64,000 nucleotides of DNA from Spisula solida. Its lineage: Eukaryota > Mollusca > Bivalvia > Venerida > Mactridae. This document shows, one piece after another, positions 45,078-57,390 of the stretch. A program made the position numbers and the translations under genes. Numbering within the stretch: the first letter of the stretch is position 1; every line of letters begins with the position of its first letter. The stretch is taken from NCBI GenBank assembly GCA_947247005.1, contig OX365959.1:41819097-41883096 (forward strand), read 5' to 3'. A model generated the notes under the pieces. It searched no databases and was not told the DNA's origin. It was given only the letters and a program-made list of their open reading frames with translations.

Positions 45078-45360
45078 TATATATATGTTACATAAAGATG
45101 AATTATTTGTATACATTTGGTGAATGACACGTATTCAATAAAGTAAATAATTACGTATGTAAATCTCGTCGTTATGCAGAACTTGCAATGTACTGTGCAA
45201 TGCCTTCTATACAAAATGTATTACATTTCTCAAAGTGGTACGTGGATTGTCATGAATTAATTGTTTTCAAGCACATGTAAAGCAGAGCGCACTTTTATTT
45301 TTAATGTGTGAAATAATGCGTATTGTAGCATAAAAACGGTGATTTTGCCCATACGTTAAC

Positions 45361-46171
45361 CAGGGGCGGATCCAGGATTTGGCGTTAGGGGTGGCGTACA
45401 TTCATGTATTGACCCCCCCCCCGTGCTCAAAGAAATGTGCGAGCGTAGCGAGCAAGAAAAAATGTATCTCTGAGAAGCATTCCACACAATTTCGTTCTTC
45501 ATCTTATAATATTCATTGATAAAGTTAATGTGAGAGTAAGGCGAGCAAGAATATAAGCATTAATTATTTGAGCAGCATATCCCGAATACTCATTCCCTAC
45601 TTGACAAACTTAACTGATAGCGGTTGTGCGAGCGGAGCGAGCAAGAAAAAAAAATGCAATCATCTATTTCAGCAGCATACACCACACACTTATCACTTGG
45701 TAATATTCACTGATTTAGTAATTGTAAGAATTGGAAAAAATCAGTGTTTATCTGAGCAACATACCCAACAAACTCATTGATAAATCGAAAACTTTCATTG
45801 AATTTGCGTAGATCTACAGCGAGCGAAACGAGCAAGAAAAATCGTTGTTTATATAGCCAGGACTAACGATAATCGACTGGATAATATTCACTGATATATA
45901 GCTGCTGTGAATACGTCACGAAGAAAAAATGCACTGTCTATCTGAGCAGCATACCCTGCGAACTCCAGCCATATCTTGTTGTTTGCATACAGCATTAAGT
46001 TCACTTTAAAATCAATAAATTGATTATTGTTTTATTGACGCGAGCGAAGCGAGTGAAAAAAATTGCATATCAATATTGTTCTCACATACAAAATATGATA
46101 AATTACCTAGGCTCCGACGATTTTAGGGGGGGGGGGCGTACGCCGGGTCCGCCCCCCCTGGATCCGCCTAT
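45361..46171. mobile_element. Inverted-repeat element with GGCGGATCCAGG ends
   Basis: CAGGGGCGGATCCAGG at 45361 is answered by CCTGGATCCGCC near 46157-46168. GTTAAC flanks both sides (45355-45360, 46172-46177). The interior repeats GCGAGC(G)(A/T)AGCGAGCAAGAAA four to five times. The same host phrase uninterrupted at 46211-46250 serves as the empty site. No coding. Confidence 0.75.
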
Positions 46172-46602
46172 GTTAACGGGACGAAAACCAATGCGTAAAC
46201 ATAAATTATTGCATAAAAACGGTGATTTTGCCCATACGTTAACGGGACGAAAACCATGCGTAAACATAAAGATTCGCGCGCTGTTAACGTCCAGTTTTAC
46301 GTATGCTCATTTCAGGGCCGCGCCGGCGGCTATGAAGGTTGTACAGCTTCATATGAACAGTTATTCCCATTTTATTTCTAAGTACTAATTTGTTTTCTAT
46401 AATATTTAAATTATATATTTAAACAAATCCGCATTATCCATGTTTTCTTGGTATTTGCCGATACCGGAAGTCGACGTGCATAACAATAACTGGTATGACG
46501 TTACGTTTGTTTTCGCGACGCGTCACAAAATCTCCCGCCAACATATCATTATTTTGAAATACAAACGCATTAATTGATGTTTTGTATGCTATAATAGCAT
46601 TT

Positions 46603-46730
46603 ACGCATGCTTTTTCGCTTTATAACATATGCAGAGTCCCTCGGGAGCGTTGGTGCCCTCGCCCTGGCGGGCTTGGGCACCAACCGTCCCTCGGGACTCT
46701 GCAGATGTTATAGCCCGAAAAAGCATGCGT
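46603..46730. repeat. Hairpin with CTCGGG arms
   Basis: ACGCATGCTTTTTCG pairs with CGAAAAAGCATGCGT, then CAGAGTCCCTCGGGA with TCCCTCGGGACTCTG and TTGGTGCC with GGCACCAA. Confidence 0.85.
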
Positions 46731-47070
46731 TAACCCTACAGATTCACGCGCTGGTAACGTCCAGTTTTACGTATGCTCATTTCAGGGCCACACCGGCGAC
46801 TATAAACGTTATGCAGCGTCATATGAACAGTAATTCCCATTTTATTGCTATCTACTAATTAGTTTTCTATAATATTTAAATTATAAATTTAAACAAACCC
46901 GCAATATCTATGTTTTCTTGGTATTTGCCGATCCCGGAAGTCGACGCTCATAACAATAACTGGTATGACGTTACGTTTGTTTTCGATACGTCGTCACAAA
47001 ATCTCCCGCCAAAATATCATTTTGAAATACAAACGCATTAATTTATGTTTTGTATGCTATAATAGCGTTT

Positions 47071-47163
47071 ACGTATGTTTTTCGCGTTATAACATCTGTA
47101 GAGCCCCTCGGGAGCGTTGGTGCCCTCGCCCTGGCAGATGTTATAGCCCGAAAAAGCATGCGT
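47071..47163. repeat. Shortened copy of the same hairpin
   Basis: It has the same outer arms as 46603-46730. The inner right arm is missing after GCCCTCGCCCTGG, so the hairpin is asymmetrical: an internal deletion derivative. Confidence 0.75.
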
Positions 47164-47579
47164 TAACCCTACAGAATCAATATGTACAACTTAAGTAATA
47201 CATGTAGTAAAATGAAGAAATGAGGGTTGACATTATGTTATGTCTAATACTATACATGTATATATTAACCATTTCTGCGTTAATGTCATTTAAATTTATA
47301 ACAAATTATTTATAGGCATCTTTGTATTGGTTTATGTATTACAATTTGACTTATGGTGAAAATGTGAATTGTGATAAAGTCTCATACATTGATCAAGTCT
47401 TTATTTTATTTCTTAATGTAATTTGCCAATGACTATAACTCTAACCTTTAATACAAACGAAGATTGGTAAAATGGTAATATACAAAAAATCGGGTCTGGG
47501 TGGATACGGCTTGTTTCAGTGTTTACTTTAAAATGTAATACACACATATAGTGACATCGTTATATTGTTTTGGTATACA

Positions 47580-48500
47580 ATGCTACTATCCGACCAGGGA
47601 TACCTGACAGTGACGTCACATTGTGTTTACAATCAAACGTTTACTTTATATATTGTTCTACAAAAATGTGGATTATCATTGTATTTCTTTACCTATAATC
47701 TACATGACATCGTAGCCGAGTGGATAACGGCGCAGTGTTAGTAATTGAAAGGAACCGAGTTCGAGCCCGTCAGCGTAACTGTTTCCCGCTCGTTACTATT
47801 TTGCAATTGAATACGAAGTATGTGTGAAAATTGGTATTAAGCACAAAATCTTTGTCATTTTACTAAACATAAAATGGCTAAATTGAATGGCTCAGAACAC
47901 GTTTTAAATTAGTTTAGTGTTTCTTTGAAGGATAATGAGAAAGCAACATTAGTTCTGTTCTAAACCTGTTTTAGAGATTAGGTGAATTTTAAGAGCTTTT
48001 ATTAATCATAAGATAAAATAATGTTGTCCAAGTAATTATTGTATTAAGTTATTAAATGTGCTTCCCGTATATTATCAAAAAAATACATTTAAATATATTG
48101 TCTACAACCAGCTTTGAACTTGGATCGCCTGTGTGAGAAGCAGCCAACACATCAACAGGACCATGCCTTGCTTGGAGATTTACAATTGATAAGGACTTAC
48201 TTCTATCTAATATAATCATAAATACGTTTGGGATATACCCTGCTTATTTATAGATTGTTGACAAAATGACGTCACTGTCAAAAATTGGTGGTCAGATACT
48301 ATCCGACCAACAATTTTTGACAGTAACCATTAGCCATCTTAAGTTCAGTGAAATGACAAAGATTTAATTCATTTTTCACACATAATTTGTATTCAATTGC
48401 AAAATAGTTACGAGCGGAAAAAAGTTACGCTGACGGGGCTCGAACTCGATACTAAAGACTATGGTTTACCTATAGTCGACGTTATCCGGGGTGACATAGA
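47580..48500. repeat. Inverted pair of tRNA-like repeats
   Basis: Forward copy about 47580-47900 (CTATCCGACCAGGGATACCT ... GTAGCCGAGTGGATAACGGC ... GAGTTCGAGCCCGTCAGCGT). Inverse copy about 48250-48500 (ACGCTGACGGGGCTCGAACT ...). A third copy lies inverted at 55665-55865. The A-box and B-box are tRNA-like but the stems do not close, so this is probably a SINE-like, tRNA-derived family. A tight hairpin (ACTGTCAAAAATTGGTGGTC and its inverse) is at 48272-48322. Confidence 0.6.
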
Positions 48501-48698
48501 TTTTAGCGGCTTCATGCCGCACTTGAAAATATGAAACATTTAGTACCCGTATACCTTATAGTATTTCTCACGGCGTTTGGATATTATGCATCACTTTTTG
48601 CTTTGGCCAAAGCCTCGTGCATCACTTTTGGTCAAAACGTTGGAGACACAAGGTTGGTTGTAATTTCAGCTCGGGTTCTTTTAAATGATTTATTTATT
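48454..48698 (+). repeat. Direct repeat S, first copy
   Basis: A 245-bp block holding the signal-peptide exon, essentially identical to 54055-54301. It begins at AAAGACTATGGTTTACC and ends at AATGATTTATTTAT. Confidence 0.85.
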
Positions 48699-49387
48699 TG
48701 ATTATTAATTGAAACGCATTTTTAAAGCATTGAAATATACATTGAATGTCTTTAATATAGTGTTTATGCATTTATTTGAATAAATTGAGAATATACGAAC
48801 ACATTTATATGTATTGTGAATTATATAGGTGGAAATTTATTTTGTATTTAATCTTTCACATGATGACAAACGAGCGAAATATTTGGTGAATATTTTAATG
48901 TTGTGGTCTAAAAGCAGAAAATATCAATAGCCGTGTGTAAAATTTATCACTTTTATGTTTATTGAATTTGTCGCACGAGGCGGACAGGTAGATAGCTGTG
49001 TTAGCGAAATAAATTGATAAGAATGTAAAGTTATTCCGCGGAAAGCATGCTTTTGTTGTAGTATAAAAACTGGTTATAATTAGTAATATAGTAACATGGT
49101 TTAAAAATACACGGACACATTGGTAGTATTTAGCATGTTGGGGTAGAAACACGTGGATTTGATTGATATGTGAACCAAATCACGTGAAGGGCGGTTGAAT
49201 GGTTAAAGTCGTTTTATGCGTTGCGGTGTTGAAAATAATGTTGAACAACTTCATTATGTTTATTTTAACAAATGTAAATATAAAGACTTGTTTGCTCGTT
49301 GTTGCCATTTTATTTTTCAGAGAAGTATTTTACCAGCCACATGTTAACAGCTACGGTCACGTGGGTTGGAAAGAGCTCTGTTTGTGA
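48531..49387 (+). CDS. Predicted small secreted protein, two exons
   Basis: Exon 1 (48531-48652) encodes MKHLVPVYLIVFLTAFGYYA then SLFALAKASCITFGQNVGDT and an Arg split by the intron. It looks like a signal peptide with a long hydrophobic core. The donor is CAAG|GTTGGT. The nearest good acceptor is TATTTTTCAG at 49320. The joined frame ends REVFYQPHVNSYGHVGWKEL plus two residues, 62 in all. A longer alternative frame in exon 2 (VTWVGKSSVCEGSITQWGKV...) cannot be joined to this donor in phase. I recognise no family. Exon 1 is exactly repeated at 54133. Low confidence in the full gene; moderate for the signal-peptide exon. Confidence 0.35.
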
Positions 49388-49795
49388 AGGTAGTATAACG
49401 CAGTGGGGAAAGGTTTACACAGAGGAGTCTGGTAATGAAACTTTTAACATCAGCTTTAACATGGATGTCATAAACTTTAATTTATTTCGGAATCAATAAT
49501 TCAGTTTCAAATAAGATTAAAATTACTAGATATAAGGGACAATATTTTAACTATGGACTGTTATTAAATTAACAACGTTATGTTTATCATATTAGCAGTA
49601 TATTTGTTATGTGTGTTACCTACATTCAGCTTGTCATGGAGTTCACGTGTGTAATTAAGAACACGGTGGTAATATAAGCAGAGCTTCATACATTTTGTAA
49701 TTATAAAGGTTGAAAACATGTCCTGCTATATAGGGTTTATAGCGCTTTTATCACTTTATTCTAGTTCTCATATCAGTTCATAGCTGATTTTATAG
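49388..49795. other. Gene-free stretch
   Basis: AT-rich; nothing recognised after the predicted stop. Confidence 0.35.
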
Positions 49796-49901
49796 AATGG
49801 ATAGTTTTAGGAAGCTGAGGGGAAACTTAAGTTCAACTCCAACTGTTAGCCCCCTTATATCTAAAAAGCCACGTTTTGGTCAGTGTGATTTAGACCTAAT
49901 G
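49796..49901 (+). CDS. Possible isolated coding exon
   Basis: Between an acceptor-like TTTTATAG and a donor-like AATG|GTAAAT the frame reads MDSFRKLRGNLSSTPTVSPL then ISKKPRFGQCDLDLM. Composition is protein-like (SKKPRF motif) compared with the AT-rich surroundings. No partner exon was found, and no family is recognised. Confidence 0.3.
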
Positions 49902-52266
49902 GTAAATAGCAAAATAATATTGTTTCTTTCAATAAATGTAATAGAATGCTTAAAATTCAGTCAACTATTAGAATGATTAAATGTAGTCAAATACTACCCA
50001 TGAGATAATAAAGGCGCAAGGTAAAGTAGAAACCGGTGTAATGTTACGTTACAAACGTCTGAAGAGGTATAGGAAATGTTACTGTTATAATTACCATTCA
50101 TTTAATTTAATTCAAATTGTAAATACACACATGTGTTGAATAAAATACAGGAAACTTAGCAAACACTGAGGCTTAGCATAGAATGTCCAAGGTTTCAATG
50201 ATAGCTTTTATGGGTTATTAACCAATAGATGTACATTGTACAATGTGCATAAACTAATCACATACTTAAATAAGTTATTTTAGAATAGTTAGGACTCATT
50301 ATGCACATGGCAACTCATCCTGCAGGTAAATTTTAGGCAACAATTTTAGCATTAGATCTGATTTTAAAAACACGGAAAAAAAATCTTTTTAAGGCTGATT
50401 GATTGTTCCTTTAAAGGTCGGCCGATAATCCTAAGTTATACCCCCTAGAGTAGTAGGTACCAGGTAAAATGATGTACTAGTATCTTGTAAATGTCTCATA
50501 ACTGACTTGATATTGATAAAATGATGGAATAGAAGGCTACTATTTTGCGTTTATACTTGTTGCCATTCAATTTCAATAATAGAAATATTACGACTTTGTT
50601 TATATAATTGCACGCTTACTTCTGGAAGAAACATTAAATGTTACAGACATAATAAAACTATGTATAACAAAACATTTATATACAAAATGAATTATAAGTA
50701 AGAAACAAATAACAAAGAATACATTCTATGTAAACTTGGTATTATATATGTGGGTACAACGTTCATACGTACAGATATCCGTGGGGAAATAAAGTCACGA
50801 TCCATTGTTATATACGAGTGTTTCATAGGCAATGGTTAACATTGATTCAAGGTTCATTATCTTGGAGGGTAAAAGTGAATGAAAATATGTTGCATGTAGC
50901 AATTTAATTTTAATCAAGAAACAAAAGCATTTGAATTTTAAGTGACATGGTCTTTAAACTACAGCATCCGGTCCCGGCCTTAAATTCCATTTCAGTTTGC
51001 TATGAGAGGGTGTCAATTAAATATGAGTTTGTCAAGTTTAAATATGAGTAAGGTAGTTTCATTATAGAAAAGCAAATACCTCCTTTGACAACATTATGTT
51101 AGGAGATAGGAAATATAGTTATTTTCTGCCCACTGGTTGTTTTTGACTTGTTTTTATCATAACCCAGTGTAGAATATATTTTTATACAATTTTAATGGTT
51201 TTGTCATAATTATGTTGTTTGTTCATAAAAGATATTTACATACATCAGCAGTAATAAAATTTACATTTTTTATTGAGTGTGAATAATGATGTATTTTATC
51301 ATAACTGATTGAAAATAACAATAACAATTTTTAAGTAACGGGAGTTGCAATTTTCCGTATGCTAATTAAAATCAATTTCTATAGCATCAAAATAAGCAGC
51401 AATTTTGGTAAAAAGGGGGTTCAGTAATATGTAGAATCATTATGATTAAAATGATCATACCACGGAGCTCGAATAAATCATAAAAGACAGAGAATATCGG
51501 AATTTAAACAACATGAATGTCAGTTTACAATTGTATGTTTATATACGAGTAGTGCATGTTATACAGTTATTTCTGCAAAGTTGAGTAAATAAAGGGCTAA
51601 TTATCAATAAATGCAGTTGGGTATGCTTTTTGAAGTCTTAGAGGAATTGGAGACGTGTTTTAAAGCAGCGTGAATGTAAAATATCGATAAAAACAATATG
51701 CACTTGGTATGTTCATGAAACAAGACGTCTAAAAATGTTATTGTTCATATGTTTGTCATTAATAAGCAAAGCGTAGCTAAATTTCTGGAATATTCATATG
51801 TTGGTATCAGTAGGTTTCGATAGTTGATGATATATACCCCAGTCAGCGGAGAATATTACATTATATTATGCAACGCCTTTATAAGTGGATGGTCGAGGCC
51901 GGTTTGGCCTGGTTGCGCACTCGACAAAATAGGTATAAGATGTTGTTGTAGCAAGTAATATTGGTGATTCGGTAAAATTCAACAGAAAGGCATTTACATA
52001 TATTACAAGCATTATAACCCCATTGTTATGAATTTTCCATTTGGACCATTAACCTGTCATTTTCTTGAATATATATATTTCTTGCTGTTGGCAACGGTGC
52101 ATTTCTTTGTTGTTGCATTTTAAGATAGAGGAGGTTACGGTCATAACACCAAGTATGTTCACAAAGTAATTTGAATTAGAGGTAATGTCATGCCTAGGTT
52201 AACGAAATAACACTACCTGTATTAAATGTATGGCAAAATTGTATCCAGTCCACATAGCTGAAATAA
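49902..52266. other. Gene-free AT-rich stretch
   Basis: 2.3 kb with no supportable exon, repeat array, hairpin or element end seen on either strand. Confidence 0.45.
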
Positions 52267-53700
52267 GATATGTACCGAGTATTTAAAGTTCAGGCCTGCC
52301 CATGAAAAACCTGTTGGTTGGCGGTTCACTAATATATTTATGTTTGCCATATTAACATTGAAATTAATTTATAATTTTATATTAGTTAACTCGGGCCTGG
52401 TTTTGTTCCCTGTTTGGTTGGCGGTTCGCTCTGATATATTGTTTTGTCCTCCAGAAAAATTTGAATTGCGAATAATACTATGATAGTTGGCTTTTGGGCC
52501 GGTTTTACTTCAATCATCTCGGAAATATATTGAGTATATATATGCTTGATCCATTTAATATTAGTAAAATTCCGAGTCTTATCGTCAATGGTCATGTGAA
52601 TAATGAAGAAACTGACTATGTGGCACTAAGTTGTTAGTATGTATTTATCAATCATATTATAATAGTAGGAATGGATAATATTGTAAAGTATTCTATATTT
52701 TACATACCCAATTAATTGGTCGAATTGTTAAAAAAGGAAAACGGTATGTTGCATTTGCTTATTTAAATATATATGCTTTTGATAGGCGAAGTTTACACAG
52801 GTTATCAAAACAAATATTATAATAATAAACAAAACAAATATAATTGGATTGAGACCCGCTACCGCAAATGTAGTTGGTTCCTACTTTTGGCGGTTGGCCG
52901 TTCTCATTGCATTCAAACTGCCAATGTGGCATACAGCGGATCTCAAAACCAATTGAAATTGAACTTGTGCTCTCATTACAGAACAGCATTGCTGTTTTAT
53001 GCCAACAGTTTGTTGTAATAAAAGACCACTGTTTCCCAGGGTCCACTACTTGTGTATCAATTTGAACATTTGGGGTCAATGCTTTTATATGTATTTACTT
53101 CGGGAGCTAGCCAATTTATACCAATTTGATCTGTAGCTCACTCTTGTAATAGCCTACTCTGAAATAGAAATAATATTTATACATGTACGAGTATTAAGGG
53201 CTCTGGGGCCGACTCATTTATTTATTTCAAACCGAATTGGTTGTCGGCTCACTCTTTTATTTTAGCCCACTCGACATTTTAAGTTAGATAAATGCGAGTA
53301 TTTAGCGCTCTGGGGCCACTCTATTTATTTATTTCAAACCTACTTGGTTCGTGGCTCACTCTTTTATTTTAGCGCACTCGACATTTTAAGTTAGATATAT
53401 GCGAGTATTTAGGGCTCGGGGCCTGCCCATTTCAAACCTATTTGGTTGGCGGCTCACTTTTGTATTTAGCCCACTCGACATATTTAATAAGATATATACG
53501 AGTATTTAGGGCTCTGGGGCCACTCTATTTATTTGAAACCTACTTGGTTCGTGGCTCACTCTTTTATTTTAGCCCACTCGAAATCATATACCGAGTTTTA
53601 GGGCCCGGGGCCTGCCCATTACAAACCTTATTGGTTGGCGGCTCACTCTTATCAAAAATATTTGCCCACTCGGAAATTTATTTTGCCCCGCCGAATTGGG
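52267..53700 (+). repeat. About 110-bp minisatellite block
   Basis: Degenerate units carry GGG(C/G)C(T/C)GGGGCC, CAAACCTACTTGGTT, GGCTCACTCTTTTATTTTAG and CCCACTCGACATTTTA, ending GCGAGTATTTAGGG. There are five to six units at 53190-53690, with two older ones near 52280 and 52400. Confidence 0.7.
52759..53079 (-). CDS. Possible cysteine-containing exon, minus strand
   Basis: A 106-codon open stretch reads TPNVQIDTQVVDPGKQWSFI, NCWHKTAMLFCNESTSSISI, GFEIRCMPHWQFECNENG. Composition is protein-like, with regularly spaced cysteines, and differs from the AT-biased tail (YYYNICF). No ATG or clear splice pair. The first 50 codons are repeated at 54549-54702. No family recognised; it could be chance. 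Confidence 0.25.
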   Translation of the reverse strand: MTPNVQIDTQVVDPGKQWSFITTNCWHKTAMLFCNESTSSISIGFEIRCMPHWQFECNENGQPPKVGTNYICGSGSQSNYICFVYYYNICFDNLCKLRLSKAYIFK

Positions 53701-54053
53701 GGGCAAATTAAGTATTTATATATTTGCTTGATCTGAAATTTGAAACACTATAATTATATTGGAGGCTATTACTATTTGATGAATTAATTAATTTGGAGCT
53801 AACTCATTATGCTAATTACTCGGCAGCTCACGCGTATTTGCATTAGCCCAATTTGTTACATGTCAAATGCATTCGGTCGCGCCCATATTATGCCAAACCC
53901 TAAATGTGGTAACTATGAAAATAAATTTATATTAAGAACTGCTGTCTTATTGATTACTTTCTACGAACGATGATTGTTTGTGGAAATGTAAGCCTAAATA
54001 TATGTCTCTATTGTCTGGCAAACAATCATCGTTCTCTATGTTATTCCAGGATA
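52926..54053 (+). repeat. Direct repeat D, first copy (1.1 kb)
   Basis: Essentially identical to 54549-55676 at a constant offset of 1623 bp, including the whole minisatellite. It ends with a hairpin, GAACGATGATTGTTTG against CAAACAATCATCGTTC, at about 53966-54035. Confidence 0.9.
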
Positions 54054-54054
54054 A

Positions 54055-54301
54055 TAAAGACTATGGTTTACCTATAGTCGACGTTATCCGGGGTGACATA
54101 GATTTTAGCGGCTTCATGCCGCACTTGAAAATATGAAACATTTAGTACCCGTATACCTTATAGTATTTCTCACGGCGTTTGGATATTATGCATCACTTTT
54201 TGCTTTGGCCAAAGCCTCGTGCATCACTTTTGGTCAAAACGTTGGAGACACAAGGTTGGTTGTAATTTCAGCTCGGGTTCTTTTAAATGATTTATTTATT
54301 T
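54055..54301 (+). repeat. Direct repeat S, second copy
   Basis: Matches 48454-48698, abutting the end of D copy 1. Confidence 0.85.
54133..54254 (+). pseudogene. Duplicate of the signal-peptide exon
   Basis: Same 40 codons and the same donor as 48531-48652. The DNA beyond 54302 is unrelated, and the next acceptor (TATATTTCAG near 54388) leads at once to a stop, so this copy probably lacks a working partner exon. Confidence 0.5.
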
Positions 54302-54548
54302 CCCACCCACCCACCCTTAACATAATTATTACAATTAAAATAACATATGTGTTTTGAACAGTTATGTAATTATTTATTATATATTTCAGTTACTAGGATT
54401 TGTACATGGACGATATACTTCATACATACGAGGGATTACATTATGTTTATAAGCTACGGAACCAAAGACTTATGATAAGTTTAATTATAATTATTGAAAG
54501 TGAAACTAATAGTTGTTATATGAAGAGACAATTCGGTGCGACCGAAGA

Positions 54549-55676
54549 TAGGCATACAGCGGATCTCAAAACCAATTGAAATTGAACTTGTGCTCTCATT
54601 ACAGAACAGCATTGCTGTTTTATGCCAACAGTTTGTTGTAATAAAAGACCACTGTTTCCCAGGGTCCACTACTTGTGTATCAATTTGAACATTTGGGGTC
54701 AATGCTTTTATATGTATTTACTTCGGGAGCTAGCCAATTTATACCAATTTGATCTGTAGCTCACTCTTGTAATAGCCTACTCTGAAATAGAAATAATATT
54801 TATACATGTACGAGTATTAAGGGCTCTGGGGCCGACTCATTTATTTATTTCAAACCGAATTGGTTGTCGGCTCACTCTTTTATTTTAGCCCACTCGACAT
54901 TTTAAGTTAGATAAATGCGAGTATTTAGCGCTCTGGGGCCACTCTATTTATTTATTTCAAACCTACTTGGTTCGTGGCTCACTCTTTTATTTTAGCGCAC
55001 TCGACATTTTAAGTTAGATATATGCGAGTATTTAGGGCTCGGGGCCTGCCCATTTCAAACCTATTTGGTTGGCGGCTCACTTTTGTATTTAGCCCACTCG
55101 ACATATTTAATAAGATATATACGAGTATTTAGGGCTCTGGGGCCACTCTATTTATTTGAAACCTACTTGGTTCGTGGCTCACTCTTTTATTTTAGCCCAC
55201 TCGAAATCATATACCGAGTTTTAGGGCCCGGGGCCTGCCCATTACAAACCTTATTGGTTGGCGGCTCACTCTTATCAAAAATATTTGCCCACTCGGAAAT
55301 TTATTTTGCCCCGCCGAATTGGGGGGCAAATTAAGTATTTATATATTTGCTTGATCTGAAATTTGAAACACTATAATTATATTGGAGGCTATTACTATTT
55401 GATGAATTAATTAATTTGGAGCTAACTCATTATGCTAATTACTCGGCAGCTCACGCGTATTTGCATTAGCCCAATTTGTTACATGTCAAATGCATTCGGT
55501 CGCGCCCATATTATGCCAAACCCTAAATGTGGTAACTATGAAAATAAATTTATATTAAGAACTGCTGTCTTATTGATTACTTTCTACGAACGATGATTGT
55601 TTGTGGAAATGTAAGCCTAAATATATGTCTCTATTGTCTGGCAAACAATCATCGTTCTCTATGTTATTCCAGGATA
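54549..55676 (+). repeat. Direct repeat D, second copy (1.1 kb)
   Basis: Second copy of 52926-54053. It is followed by an inverted tRNA-like copy instead of block S. Confidence 0.9.
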
Positions 55677-55865
55677 ACTTTCAACTACTTATACTGTCCC
55701 GTTATCCTCTCGACTACGATATCATATTGAGATTATAGGAAAAGAAATATAATGATAATCCACATTTTTGTAGAACAATTAATAAAGTAAACATTGGATT
55801 GTAAACACAATGTGACGTCACTGTCAGGTATTCCTGGTCGGATAGTAGTAGTATTATCATCAGGG
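55665..55865 (-). repeat. Third tRNA-like copy, inverted relative to 47580
   Basis: Minus strand: CTATCCGACCAGGAATACCT and GTAGTCGAGAGGATAACGGG match 47585-47740. With the 47580 copy it brackets an 8.3-kb block in inverted orientation. Confidence 0.65.
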
Positions 55866-55959
55866 ATTGTTGATTGTGGAGCAGTGTATACCACGGACCA
55901 TGCATGTCGCTCTCAGCTCACTTATTATCGGATTAAACGAATGCTGCACTTATTCCTCC

Positions 55960-57000
55960 AAACAAATATTTTACCATTATCATTATCACGACAAAGGATC
56001 AAAATCACAAATATTGGGAGCAGAAGTTTTGGATACATTATTTAGACGATGACTATACTACGCCTACGAATGGTCACTTGCGGCTTATCGTGGTAAAAAA
56101 ACCTCCATGTGCTGACATTTATATAAATTCGTACCATAGTTGTGTACATAAAGGATAAACAGATACGGGAGAATGGGCATTTTTGTATCTGGTTCCTGAT
56201 CCTGAAAATTAATCCTTTGTGAACACGTGGAGAAGTCACATCCAGTCCATGTCGAGGGTAAAACTTGGATTGATTACCATGCAGTCCTCTCGGGGTCCCA
56301 TAAGGATCAGTTCTCGGCACCTGTCTATTTCTTGCTGGTATAAATGCCCTGCCTGATAGCACCAGGAGTCAAGACGGTATGTTTCCTGACGATATTATCG
56401 TTTACTTAGCTATAAAATCAATATAATCGCAGATAGAATTTACAGAAAGGTCTCCATTGTTTACAAAATTGGGAAAGGAAATGGGACATGGAATGTAACC
56501 CTGCAGTTAAATGCGAAGTATTAAAAACCCACCTCTAACGTAGCCGTATCATCTTTCCATATACCCACATTTATGATTGGGCTTGACGTGCATAATCTAT
56601 GATACATTATATAAACCGACTGAAAAATATCCATTTTTTGGAGAGCTCAAAAGCTTATCACTCTTGCCCCGTGTTCAAAAAGGAGTTTATACAGTTGGAG
56701 GGATAATGATATATCCTTCAATATCATAGGAATTAAAATACTCGTTAAGATTACTACATTTTATCCTAGTTTTCAAAAATGGTCCAGGGTTTTTCAGAAT
56801 CAGTTTCAATGCTGTCAAAATCTTCCAAAATTAGGATGTTATATTCAGGGTCAAACTTAAACATTTAGCACATTACGTGGTGATATTTATCAGCATATAT
56901 AATATATACATGCTATTGGGTAATGACATCTATTTTAGGATAATACGTCTGCATTTAACGCTGGATTTGACTTTTTTTATCTTTTTGGTAATTTTTTACC
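55960..57000 (+). repeat. Dispersed repeat matching 29790-31160, with RT relic
   Basis: Shared phrases include TGTGCTGACATTTATATAAA and GTGTACATAAAGGATAAACA. At 56285-56525 it encodes remnants SGVP-GSVLGTCLFLAGINAL, FPDDIIVYLAIKS and WDMECNPAVKCEVLK, i.e. decayed LINE RT with several stops. Confidence 0.7.
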
Positions 57001-57390
57001 TTTGGTTTATGTTTATACTTCCTGGTAGTTTGACGCTCATTCGGTCGGTCATCATGTGTAAATCTAACAAGTTTAGCTAATTTACTGATTTTACACGTGT
57101 ATGAGGTAAGCTCCTGGTTAAATCATTTGATGTAATATGTCATTCGGTTATAAATGTGTTACCAAAATATTACCAGACATTAATTCGTAACGTCCAAATT
57201 CATTGATATAACGTGCAAACGCTATTCGTACCAAAACAAATCGTACCTGACAATTTGCACCATTTTAGCAAGCAATTTAAAGGTGCTGTTTCACCTTGTG
57301 ATGTGTTGTAAAAATTAAAATAAATTGTTATGTATTTGCGGTTTTTTTTGCGTCTATACATAGTTCCAAAAGCCTTTAAAGGGTACACTA
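57000..57390. repeat. Dispersed repeat R, further copy
   Basis: TTTATACTTCCTGGTAGTTT through TTCGTACCAAAACAAATCGT match 13690-14060. Confidence 0.65.

Larger units (their letters stand above)
46271..47175 (+). repeat. Tandem duplication of an about 470-bp unit
   Basis: GATTCGCGCGCTGTTAACGT at 46271 recurs as GATTCACGCGCTGGTAACGT at 46741, and similarity continues through both units. Each unit ends in a hairpin (46603-46730 and 47071-47163). Confidence 0.8.

Noticed and set aside
47703..47777. A tRNA gene (GTAGCCGAGTGGATAACGGC ... GAGTTCGAGCCCG)
   Set aside because: The D-stem pairs but the anticodon and T stems do not, and the sequence recurs in inverted repeats; tRNA-derived only.
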